A stretch of 7,424 nucleotides of DNA from Bacillota bacterium (GTDB taxonomy: Bacteria > Bacillota_B > Desulfitobacteriia > Desulfitobacteriales > Desulfitobacteriaceae), in assembly GCA_021779415.1 (NCBI GenBank), contig JAJYAS010000156.1, positions 1-7,424 on the forward strand, read 5' to 3'. This document shows positions 1 to 6,206 of the stretch, piece by piece (the first letter of the stretch is position 1; every line of letters starts with the position of its first letter). Both the position numbers and the translations under genes were made by a program. The notes beneath the pieces were generated by a model. That model was not told the DNA's origin, searched no databases, and saw only the letters and a list, made by a program, of their open reading frames with translations.

Positions 1-1
1 T

Positions 2-1165
2 GGAGCGGTGATGAGTTCTAAAAGAATAAAGTATATAACATTGGACGATAACGATGGGGATGGAATCAAGATCCTCGACAAGGAAACGTTCAAAACTGCA
101 GCCCAGATTTTCAATAAGGGGTTACTTAGTCACCCAGTAAGCGGGGATGCTCTACCTAAATATGGAACTAATGTGCTTGTCAACATCCTCAATGAAGCGG
201 GAGGATTACCGACTAAGAACTTCAGAATGGGGCAATTCGAGGGGGCAGAAAAGATCTGTGGCGAAACCATGTATGATACCATCATGAGCAGAAAAGGAGA
301 TCCAACTCACGGATGTCACGTCGGTTGTGTTATTCGTTGCTCCCAAACTTATAATGACAAAGACAACAAATACCTAACTTCTGGTTTTGAATATGAAACG
401 ATTTGGGGATTTGGGGCAGGTTGTACAGTCGACGATCTAGATATCATCGCGAATATTGATCAGGTCTGCGATGATATTGGCATAGATACCATTGAAACCG
501 CTGGAGCTATGATGGTGGCTATGGAAGCAGGTATCCTCCCTTGGGGGGATGGCCCTAGAATGCTGAAATTATTTACAGAAGAGATTAAAGAAGGCACTTC
601 CCTTGGTCGAATTCTTGGTAATGGAGCCGATTTTACGGGTAAAGCCTTCGGGGTAACCCGCATTCCTACAGTCAAACATCAGAGTATGCCAGCCTACGAC
701 CCACGGTCAGTCAAGGGAATTGGTGTGACTTACGCCACGACTACGATGGGCGCAGATCATACAGCGGGGTATTCAGTTACTTCGAATGTTTTAAATGTGG
801 GGGGGCGTATTGATCCCTTGGCTAAGGAGGGTCAGATTGAACTTTCCAGGAACTTGCAAATTGCAACGGCAGCTATTGATAGTGCAGGTTTATGCATTTT
901 CACTGCCTTTGCCCTACTAGATTCCGAAACAGTCTCTCTTGCCTTAATTGATATGATTAACGCTCAATATGGGACAAACTGGTCAGTGGACGATTGGTTT
1001 AATATGGGACGGCTTGTACTTAAGACTGAAAGAACATTCAATAAAGCAGCTGGATTTACTAATAAGGATGACCGTCTGCCAGAATTCTTCAGTGAACCGG
1101 TTCCCCCACACAATGCTACTTGGGATTTTGCTGGTGAAGAGCTGGACCAAGTATATAATTTTTAG
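2..1165 (+). CDS. Aldehyde:ferredoxin oxidoreductase (tungsten/molybdopterin), C-terminal part, 5' truncated by window edge
   Basis: AOR-family enzymes oxidise aldehydes to carboxylic acids with ferredoxin as acceptor, using a bis-pterin W or Mo centre plus one [4Fe-4S] cluster in the cytoplasm. The frame is open from base 2, and its first residues, GAVMSSKRIKYI, match the family's GAVMGSKKLKAI segment near the end of domain 1. The GTG at 8 is therefore internal, and roughly 200 N-terminal residues lie outside the window. Counting from that GTG as residue 1, the cluster cysteines appear to be C103, C107 and C111 (CHVGCVIRC), with a fourth at C296 in DSAGLCIF. The segment MPAYDPR (228-233) followed by GIGVTYAT and GADH (to H251) is the typical pterin-site region. 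E128 or E130 in FEYE may match the catalytic glutamate. The cluster spacing is CX3CX3C rather than the textbook CX2CX3C. The stop is TAG, and a MoaD-like gene follows after 33 nt, probably co-transcribed. The aldehyde substrate cannot be read from the sequence. Confidence 0.95.
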   Translation, partial: GAVMSSKRIKYITLDDNDGDGIKILDKETFKTAAQIFNKGLLSHPVSGDALPKYGTNVLVNILNEAGGLPTKNFRMGQFEGAEKICGETMYDTIMSRKGDPTHGCHVGCVIRCSQTYNDKDNKYLTSGFEYETIWGFGAGCTVDDLDIIANIDQVCDDIGIDTIETAGAMMVAMEAGILPWGDGPRMLKLFTEEIKEGTSLGRILGNGADFTGKAFGVTRIPTVKHQSMPAYDPRSVKGIGVTYATTTMGADHTAGYSVTSNVLNVGGRIDPLAKEGQIELSRNLQIATAAIDSAGLCIFTAFALLDSETVSLALIDMINAQYGTNWSVDDWFNMGRLVLKTERTFNKAAGFTNKDDRLPEFFSEPVPPHNATWDFAGEELDQVYNF

Positions 1166-1198
1166 ATACAAGGGATATACAACTAAGGAGGCCTAGAA

Positions 1199-1423
1199 AT
1201 GGAAGTCAATGTAAAGCTCTTTGGAGACCTTCGTGAAGGTCGGTTTGAAGAAAAAACTACTCAACTAGAGGAAAATAGCCGGGTGATTGATATCATCAAA
1301 AAGCATAATCTACCGCTAGAAGATGTTGCCATCTGTATGGTCAATAGTCGGCAAGTTGACCTTGGACAAATCTTGCAAAACCAGGATACGGTTGCGTTTT
1401 CTCCACCCGTCGGTGGAATGTAA
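1199..1423 (+). CDS. MoaD/ThiS-like sulfur-carrier protein, ends in Gly-Gly-Met
   Basis: This 74-residue protein has the size and pattern of a beta-grasp ubiquitin-like sulfur carrier: an N-terminal strand (MEVNVKLFGDLRE), a central VIDIIKKHNLP helix and linker, a conserved-type MVNSRQVD segment, and the C-terminal signature DTVAFSPPVGGM. Family members carry a C-terminal Gly-Gly thiocarboxylate and donate sulfur to molybdopterin or thiamine precursors. Here a Met follows Gly-Gly before the TAA stop, so removal of one residue would be expected before activation. The start is clear: AAGGAGG at 1185-1191 lies 7 nt before the ATG. The position 33 nt after an AOR gene indicates a role in making or sulfurating the pterin cofactor of that enzyme. 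No MoeB/ThiF-type adenylating enzyme follows, because the unit ends at a terminator. The family call is firm; the specific pathway is inferred from context. Confidence 0.88.
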   Translation: MEVNVKLFGDLREGRFEEKTTQLEENSRVIDIIKKHNLPLEDVAICMVNSRQVDLGQILQNQDTVAFSPPVGGM

Positions 1424-1454
1424 ATGGGAGCACAGGAACAAAAGAAATAATGGT

Positions 1455-1487
1455 AAAAGCCTCTCCATTATGGGGAGGCTTTTATTT
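1455..1487. terminator. Bidirectional intrinsic terminator
   Basis: A 12-bp stem (1455-1466 with 1472-1483, one G-T wobble) encloses a 5-nt loop. The plus-strand arm ends in TTTTATTT, and the AAAA at the left arm gives a TTTT run on the minus strand. It sits between the convergent ends of the MoaD-like gene (stop at 1423) and the SGNH hydrolase gene (stop at 1488), so it can end transcripts from both sides. Confidence 0.85.
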
Positions 1488-2306
1488 CTACGATCCTGCG
1501 ATGATTGCCTCAACCGATCTACTAATTCTATTGGTGAGCGCTTGATATCCTGCAGAATTTGGGTGCAGTCCATCCTTGGCGAGATAGCGACCTAGATTAA
1601 ATTTCAGCAGGTCATAAGTTGGAATATAAATCCCCTTTCCATCCTCTTCAATGAGCTGTTGGCTATTATAGTTCCACTCATTCAAGAGTCTAGTATCTTC
1701 TGGGCTGGTTACTTTTTCATACGGATTATATAGGCCTAGGAAAATAATGAGAGAATTTGGGTTGTCAGTTCTAAGGATTTTGAGTGTTTGTTTTAAATTG
1801 CTCAGATAACTGTCTAGTCTCACTTTAAATTGATCTTCTTTAGCGAGATCGTTCAGGGTAAGGATGCTTCTGAGGTCATTTCCACCGATAGAGACTAGGG
1901 TCATATCCGAATCTGCGATGGTTTTATCAAGCCTTTTGCTTTGGAGCTGCTCTAGAAGGCCTAGGCTTTCCAATCCGTCTATTCCTGCGTCATTAATGAG
2001 AATTTCTTTAGAGGTGTCGTTTTTGAAAGACTCGGGTAGATAGCCTGAAAACCCCTTGCCCTTTTCATCGCCGGTTCCTTTGGCAATAGAGTCTCCCAAG
2101 ATAAGCATTTGAAACGAGTTGGAATTCTTGGACGATAGTTTTGTTGAATTTGCTTTAGTTTGAGTCATGGGGGGTTTAGCCGATGGCTGAGGATTGACCG
2201 CCGTCGTGACGATGATCGCCTGATAGAAGCCCATCGATAAAACGATGAGGCCCACGAAGGCGATCGTAAGAATTGAATACCACATGCTCTTTTTTAACAC
2301 GTTCAT
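1488..2306 (-). CDS. Membrane-anchored SGNH/GDSL-family hydrolase (lipase/esterase-like)
   Basis: This 272-residue protein has an N-terminal hydrophobic segment (about residues 9-35) that acts as a signal or anchor. A Pro/Ser/Thr/Lys-rich linker (36-65) follows, then an SGNH hydrolase domain. The blocks are visible in order: block I LILGDSIAKGTGD with nucleophile S73, block II INDAGIDG with oxyanion G108, block III SIGGND with N143, and block V DGLHPNSAGY with D245 and H248. The catalytic set is complete, so an active extracytoplasmic esterase, deacylase or thioesterase is expected; the substrate is unknown. It is the last gene of an operon with an ABC exporter, 6 nt after the permease stop. 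The SD AAGGAG lies only 2 nt before the ATG at 2306, whereas the in-frame GTG at 2300 has an 8-nt spacing. Either codon could be the true start, a two-residue difference. Confidence 0.9.
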   Translation of the reverse strand: MNVLKKSMWYSILTIAFVGLIVLSMGFYQAIIVTTAVNPQPSAKPPMTQTKANSTKLSSKNSNSFQMLILGDSIAKGTGDEKGKGFSGYLPESFKNDTSKEILINDAGIDGLESLGLLEQLQSKRLDKTIADSDMTLVSIGGNDLRSILTLNDLAKEDQFKVRLDSYLSNLKQTLKILRTDNPNSLIIFLGLYNPYEKVTSPEDTRLLNEWNYNSQQLIEEDGKGIYIPTYDLLKFNLGRYLAKDGLHPNSAGYQALTNRISRSVEAIIAGS

Positions 2307-2312
2307 TTCTCC

Positions 2313-3323
2313 TTAGACGAGGATATCTTGTTTTGTAAAATAGAGAAAGCTAATAATGATCGAAGCGATAGTCCAGCCTAAAAGGACTGTGACTGAGAAA
2401 AGCATAGTCATCCCTTCGATAGGTTGGAACGATCCTGATAAATAATCGGTGAGTCGCAGATTGACCATGAACATGTAGCGTGTTATCTTCCAATCCGAGA
2501 GAAAGTAGCTGATGAAATTACCCGCTACAAGGGTGGACATAATAATCCCGATCGAAGCAGCCGTGCTTCTTACAAGGATAGAGATCATAAACGAGATACT
2601 GCCGACCACGACGGAGACAAAGAAAGCTAAGGAATATACCATGAGAGCATATTGCCACTGAGGGACGTTAAAGACGGTGGAGGAGTCCAATTTTCCCGCC
2701 AAGACTTTGAAACCTGTCGCTACCGGGGCTAGCCATCCTCCGAAGCCAAAGAAGAATCCTGAAATAATTGCTGAGAGCACAAAAGCAAAGACGACAACCA
2801 AAACCTCCAAGATCACCAGGGTTAAATATTTGCTGAGAAGAATCTTCCACCTAGGAACGTTTCTGACAAGAAGAAGTTTAATCGTTCCATTCGAGGCTTC
2901 CCCTGACACCATATCTGCGGCCAGCATAATAATCAAAAGGGGTAAGAATAAGAAAATCGATTGTTCCATAAACTTGGTGGTAAATTTCGCCGCAGACTGT
3001 TCCAGCGGGTTAATATTATTATCAACATTATATTGAAGTTGCTCCATTCTTACCTGGAGATAAGATTTGCTTTTTTCGTCCATATAAGGGCTGTCAAGCC
3101 TGTTCTTCATATCGATTAACTGCTGGTTAGCAAGCTTGTGCCAGTCATCCGTGGCGGTAATTCCCATTCGTTGCGAGAGTTGAGCCTTGGTTCTGGCTAA
3201 GGATTGGTTTTGACCATAGGCAAAGACCGAGATCAGGACAATAAGAATGGCCAAAACAAACATAAGTCGTTTTTTGGAAATCATTTTAATGACTTCATTT
3301 TCAATAAGGCTAAACAATTTCAT
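2313..3323 (-). CDS. ABC-2 type exporter permease subunit
   Basis: This 336-residue integral membrane protein is the transmembrane partner of the ATPase encoded just upstream. Six hydrophobic segments are visible, at about residues 18-37, 121-137, 166-192, 227-250, 255-275 and 306-328. A hydrophilic segment of about 80 residues between helices 1 and 2 is probably outside the membrane. After helix 2, the stretch ADMVSGEASNGTIKLLL followed by RNVPRWKILLSKYL is the characteristic ABC-2 permease motif (SGE...GTIK...LSKY). The gene overlaps the ATPase gene by 14 nt, which suggests translational coupling. The ATG at 3323 is chosen because AAGGTGAT lies at the start site. A GTG one codon upstream is possible, and the internal ATG 13 codons in has no good SD. 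The fold resembles bacitracin/lantibiotic-type and multidrug exporters; the cargo cannot be named. Confidence 0.92.
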   Translation of the reverse strand: MKLFSLIENEVIKMISKKRLMFVLAILIVLISVFAYGQNQSLARTKAQLSQRMGITATDDWHKLANQQLIDMKNRLDSPYMDEKSKSYLQVRMEQLQYNVDNNINPLEQSAAKFTTKFMEQSIFLFLPLLIIMLAADMVSGEASNGTIKLLLVRNVPRWKILLSKYLTLVILEVLVVVFAFVLSAIISGFFFGFGGWLAPVATGFKVLAGKLDSSTVFNVPQWQYALMVYSLAFFVSVVVGSISFMISILVRSTAASIGIIMSTLVAGNFISYFLSDWKITRYMFMVNLRLTDYLSGSFQPIEGMTMLFSVTVLLGWTIASIIISFLYFTKQDILV

Positions 3324-4227
3324 CACCTTCCGTAAGGTCTAAAAATAGATCTTCTAACGAGCTTTGCTTTGCAGTGCAATAGGTGAGGGCTAGGCCTTCT
3401 CTAATAAAACATTCATTAATTTTATCAAGACGATGCAGGCCTATACCCGCAATAATGGTATTCTTTTTTAACTGAGCAGCTTCAATATTCCAATGTTCTC
3501 TGAGGAGCGCAATCGCTTTCTCCGGATTATTTAACTGCCATTCTATCCGATCATCATGTATGATTTCTTGGACATTGGCCGTTTTGATGACACTCCCTTG
3601 CTTGATGATGGAGACAACATCACACATGTGCTGAATTTCCAACAGTAAATGGCTGGATACGAAGACTGTCATACCTTCCTCATAGGCAAGTTTTCTGATC
3701 AGATTTCTGAACTCAGTAATCCCGGCAGGGTCAAGGCCATTCGTTGGTTCGTCAAGAATTAAAAGCTTGGGCCGTGACATGATGGCCTGGGCTATTCCTA
3801 GGCGTTGACGCATACCCAAAGAATAGGTAGTTACTTTGTCATTGACCCGATGATGGAGACCCACCATTTCCACAACGTCTTTAATCCGTTGCCGACTTAT
3901 GGTTTTATCCATTGCAGCAAATTGTATTAAGTTTTCCATCCCTGTTAAGTATTTGTACATATCGGGGCTCTCGATAATGCAGCCGACATTCGACAGGGCT
4001 TTCACAAAATCGTGGGCTACGGAATAGCCACATATGGTTACTGACCCTTCGGTCGGCTTGATTAATCCAACAATCATACGGATTGTCGTAGTTTTTCCTG
4101 CGCCATTAGGCCCCAGAAAACCAAAAATCTGGGAGGGATAAAGAGCGAGGTTTACTCCTTTGACGATTTTCTTACCTTTAATTGTTTTTCTTAAGTTGGT
4201 GAGTTCTAAAACTGCAGATTGTGGCAT
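3310..4227 (-). CDS. ABC transporter ATP-binding protein (BcrA-like drug/peptide exporter type)
   Basis: This 305-residue ATPase drives export through the permease encoded next to it. The visible motifs are Walker A GPNGAGKTT (39-47), signature YSLGMRQRL (135-143, an LGMRQ variant typical of this subfamily), Walker B LLILDEP (155-161), D-loop GLDPAG and H-loop SSH with H193. The Q-loop position reads CIIESPDMYKYLTG, with Glu in place of Gln, as is common in BcrA-type ATPases. A C-terminal extension of about 100 residues follows the core domain. The frame extends 17 codons upstream to an ATG at 4278. The start at 4227 is preferred because AAGGGGAG lies 5 nt upstream and the protein then begins MPQSAVLELTNL, the usual start of the fold. 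It is the first gene of the three-gene minus-strand operon. Family members export bacitracin, lantibiotics, lipids or other amphiphiles; which applies here is unknown. Confidence 0.95.
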   Translation of the reverse strand: MPQSAVLELTNLRKTIKGKKIVKGVNLALYPSQIFGFLGPNGAGKTTTIRMIVGLIKPTEGSVTICGYSVAHDFVKALSNVGCIIESPDMYKYLTGMENLIQFAAMDKTISRQRIKDVVEMVGLHHRVNDKVTTYSLGMRQRLGIAQAIMSRPKLLILDEPTNGLDPAGITEFRNLIRKLAYEEGMTVFVSSHLLLEIQHMCDVVSIIKQGSVIKTANVQEIIHDDRIEWQLNNPEKAIALLREHWNIEAAQLKKNTIIAGIGLHRLDKINECFIREGLALTYCTAKQSSLEDLFLDLTEGDEIV

Positions 4228-4345
4228 AACTTCTCCCCTTAGAACGTTAAATATTCGAAATAGATACACATGTACCATAGACCAAGCACCGGTTTATCCC
4301 AGAGTGATAGTGGAAACGGCTTTGGGTTAAATTTTTTAAATCGTT

Positions 4346-4364
4346 AGAATTATGATATAATTCT
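4346..4364 (+). promoter_or_regulatory. Extended -10 promoter element inside a perfect inverted repeat
   Basis: TGATATAAT (4353-4361) is a consensus extended -10 element on the plus strand. It lies inside a perfect 8-bp inverted repeat, AGAATTAT (4346-4353) and ATAATTCT (4357-4364), with a 3-bp spacer. No good -35 box lies at the right distance; the upstream sequence is an AT tract. It points to the broken acyl-CoA ligase, whose SD and ATG start about 65 nt downstream. The dyad could be an operator or simply the symmetry of an AT-rich promoter. Confidence 0.5.
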
Positions 4365-4425
4365 GCCTTGCCTCGTGATAATATTAAGTGAATCATTATT
4401 CATTGATCTATTATCCACAATTTCT

Positions 4426-4441
4426 AAGGAGGCTGAAAATG
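4426..4441 (+). promoter_or_regulatory. Ribosome binding site and ATG now leading into the wrong frame
   Basis: AAGGAGG (4426-4432) stands 6 nt before an ATG at 4439-4441, an excellent translation start. The ATG opens a frame of only 39 codons (to a TGA at 4556-4558) that overlaps the acyl-CoA ligase remnant in another frame and has no recognisable product. It is best read as the surviving start site of the original ligase gene. Confidence 0.55.
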
Positions 4442-5015
4442 AAGCAGGGCACAGGATTTTCACGCGAAGCACGACTCGGAAGGTTACTTTCATACTGGGG
4501 ATATTGGTTCAACTATTCGCAATCAAAAGTTAGGGCTGGATTATTACAAGATCATTGATCGCAAAAAAAGCATCATGGTCCTTGATACAGGTAAAAATGT
4601 ACCCCGTGCTAAGGTAGAAAACCGCTTTGCTGTTTCTCATTATATAGAGCAGGTTTGTGCAATAGGTGACGAACGAAAATATGTAACTGCTATTATCGTA
4701 CCAAAATTCGATGTAATCATAAAAATTCTAGCTGAGCGGAGAATTCAATTTGACGAACGCCAGATGGTCAAGTTAGATGGGGTCACTGTTAAAATAGGAA
4801 TTGATTTTACCACACACCCTGAAGTGAGAAAATTGATCGATCTGGATATTAAAGATGCAAACGAAGAATTAGAAGGATATGAAGCCATAAAAAGCTATCA
4901 TATCTGCAACCGTTTCTTCTCTCCTGATCTGGATGAAGTTACTCCAACCTTGAAAATAAAATTTCGTAACGTTATCAAAAACTATGCTCGTGAAATTGAC
5001 GCTATTTATGAATAG
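4439..5015 (+). pseudogene. Long-chain acyl-CoA ligase (AMP-binding) remnant, N-terminal two thirds missing
   Basis: Intact enzymes of this family activate fatty acids with ATP and CoA and are usually about 550-650 residues long. Only the C-terminal portion is present. The frame is open from 4443 and recognisable from about 4482, where it reads GYFHTGDIGS, the hinge motif before the C-terminal domain. It continues with YYKIIDRKKSIMVLDTGKNV, then PRAKVENRF, YIEQVCAIGDERKYVTAIIVP and the typical ending DEVTPTLKIKFRNVIKNY. The AMP-binding P-loop and acyl pocket are absent. A TGA at 4440-4442 blocks the frame, and the first in-frame ATG (4575) lacks an SD and falls after the GDIG motif. About five extra residues sit between GDIG and YYKII compared with the usual spacing. 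A promoter and SD-ATG immediately upstream suggest an internal deletion that joined the start region to the 3' part out of frame. A separate C-terminal-domain protein is possible but unlikely. Confidence 0.8.
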
Positions 5016-5037
5016 AAGGATGAACGACTGCTTTATT

Positions 5038-5931
5038 TTACTTGGAGCAATACTCAATTACTCGTAGAAAATTCATTGGAAACGGAGCCTCAACCACAAT
5101 ATCACGTTGCTCAACTGGATGTGGGAAGTGCAAAGAAAGGGCGTGTAAGGCTTGTCCGGAAATGAGAGCTGAGCCTTTTCCGTACATCTTATCCCCGATA
5201 ATGGGATGGCCGATATGGGTTAAATGAACCCGGATCTGATGTGTTCTGCCGGTAGCTAGAGTTAGTTCTAACAGGGAAGCTTCGGAAAAGTTCTGAACTG
5301 TCTTGTAATGAGTTATGGCCTGGTCTCCTTTTTGGTTAACGGCGCGCCGGTTCGGCTTGGTGGGATGTGGACCAATCGGCGTATCGATTGTTCCGTCTGG
5401 AGGATTCACAATTCCATTCACCACTGCTTGGTAAGTGCGCTTCAAAATTCCTTCCTTCAGGGATGTCTCTAACAGGGTTTGAGTAGGGCTGTCTTTGGCA
5501 AATATAACACACCCCGAAGTTTCTCTGTCCAGGCGGTGTATGGGACGAACTGTGCAAATTACTCCCTGTTGTTGATAATAATTGGCGAGGTAATTGCTTA
5601 ACGTACCCTGGGAAGTTTGGCCCGCCGGATGCACCAGTAGTCCTGAAGGCTTGTTCAATACTATTAGATAGCTATCTTCATACAATATTTCAACTGGCCC
5701 TGACTCCGGTTCGACTCCATAGGATAAGTCCTCAAGAGCCAAAACGCGTAAAATATCTCCCGTTTTAACTTTCTTCTGCAAGAAAACAGTTTTTTTGTTC
5801 AATAGAATTCCCTTTAGTCGGGTCAGCTTCTGAATCTTTCTTCCCGAATACATTAAAACTTGTTTTAAGTAAACCTCAACAGTAAGGCCCTGATGCTCTT
5901 CAACAATCGAGTATGCAGTATATGATTTCAT
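5038..5931 (-). CDS. RluA-family pseudouridine synthase (rRNA/tRNA modification)
   Basis: This 297-residue enzyme isomerises specific uridines in structured RNA to pseudouridine. An S4-like RNA-binding domain occupies about residues 1-65 (RKIQKLTRLKGILLNKKTV, then KVKTGDILRV). The catalytic domain follows, with EDSYLIVLNKPSGLLVHP (85-102), the motif HRLDRETSG with catalytic D135, KRTYQAVV (164-171) and ATGRTHQIRVH (226-236). The length is normal and all family motifs are present, so the gene should be functional. Whether it corresponds to the RluD, RluC or YlyB type, and therefore which RNA position it modifies, cannot be decided here. The ATG at 5931 has only a weak SD (TTGGAA). Its 3' end converges with the acyl-CoA ligase remnant, 22 nt away, with no clear terminator between them. 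Upstream lies a 275-nt gene-free region. Confidence 0.93.
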   Translation of the reverse strand: MKSYTAYSIVEEHQGLTVEVYLKQVLMYSGRKIQKLTRLKGILLNKKTVFLQKKVKTGDILRVLALEDLSYGVEPESGPVEILYEDSYLIVLNKPSGLLVHPAGQTSQGTLSNYLANYYQQQGVICTVRPIHRLDRETSGCVIFAKDSPTQTLLETSLKEGILKRTYQAVVNGIVNPPDGTIDTPIGPHPTKPNRRAVNQKGDQAITHYKTVQNFSEASLLELTLATGRTHQIRVHLTHIGHPIIGDKMYGKGSALISGQALHALSLHFPHPVEQRDIVVEAPFPMNFLRVIEYCSK

Positions 5932-6014
5932 ATTAGTTGTTCCAAATTATTCACTCTGTCACAACATTTCTCGTTTTTTGCATTTTTTAGTTACCAAATT
6001 TCATGAATAAGGGG

Positions 6015-6027
6015 ACAAGGTCCTTGT
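6015..6027. repeat. Perfect 13-bp dyad
   Basis: ACAAGG and CCTTGT flank a single central T, giving a perfect palindromic site about 85 nt upstream of the pseudouridine synthase start. The one-base centre makes it more like a protein-binding dyad than an RNA hairpin. No regulator is encoded nearby, so any role is speculative. Confidence 0.35.
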
Positions 6028-6034
6028 TTGCTAT

Positions 6035-6065
6035 AACAGAGGAAGAGCCTAGCTCTTCCTCTGTT
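6035..6065. terminator. Strong perfect hairpin, candidate terminator
   Basis: A perfect 14-bp stem (6035-6048 with 6052-6065) has a 3-nt CTA loop. It is followed by TTTATAC on the plus strand, while the minus strand reads TTATAG after the stem. The stem is very stable but the T tracts are short on both strands. It lies between the nitroreductase stop (6207) and the pseudouridine synthase start (5931), both on the minus strand. A terminator for the nitroreductase transcript is the simplest reading; a processing or stabilising hairpin is also possible. Confidence 0.5.
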
Positions 6066-6081
6066 TATACGATCAGGGCAG

Positions 6082-6108
6082 AAAGTATAAACTTACGTTA
6101 TATACTTT
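6082..6108. repeat. 8-bp inverted repeat with 11-bp spacer
   Basis: AAAGTATA (6082-6089) and TATACTTT (6101-6108) are perfect inverted copies around an AT-rich spacer. The arrangement could be a hairpin or an operator. It adds to the run of dyads between 6015 and 6194. Confidence 0.35.
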
Positions 6109-6128
6109 GTGAACATGTGCAACTAAGG

Positions 6129-6194
6129 GTCCCTTTTCGCCATCCTTGGCTACAGGGACACTTGGCCATCCATGGCCAGCGCTTGGCGCTAGCC
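6129..6194. other. Dense cluster of potential hairpins in gene-free DNA (possible structured RNA)
   Basis: Several pairings can be drawn. GTCCCT (6129-6134) pairs with AGGGAC (6154-6159) and encloses GCCA (6139-6142) with TGGC (6147-6150). TGGCCA (6163-6168) pairs with TGGCCA (6173-6178). AGCGC (6178-6182) pairs with GCGCT (6186-6190), extended by GGC/GCC to 6174-6194 with one mismatch. The last two compete for the same bases. No T tract follows on either strand, so a plain terminator is unlikely. The sequence does not match any riboswitch or T-box motif I know. On the minus strand it begins about 12 nt after the nitroreductase stop and lies upstream of the pseudouridine synthase. The rest of the 5932-6206 gap holds the dyads listed separately, and I see no gene in it. 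Confidence 0.4.
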
Positions 6195-6206
6195 ATAATT
6201 TCCGTC

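Noticed and set aside
1424..1450. Eight-codon frame (ATG to TAA) directly after the MoaD-like stop
   Set aside because: Too short, no SD of its own, and followed immediately by the terminator; no support as a gene.
1323..1595. 90-codon plus-strand frame across the terminator
   Set aside because: Overlaps the MoaD-like gene in another frame, spans the terminator and runs antisense to the hydrolase; no support.
2677..3036. 119-codon plus-strand frame
   Set aside because: Lies wholly antisense to the permease gene, which has clear family motifs; an opposite-strand shadow.
4228..4345. Search for a promoter of the minus-strand exporter operon
   Set aside because: Only weak candidates (for example TTATCA with TATATC at about 16 nt, further upstream) were found; none is good enough to list.
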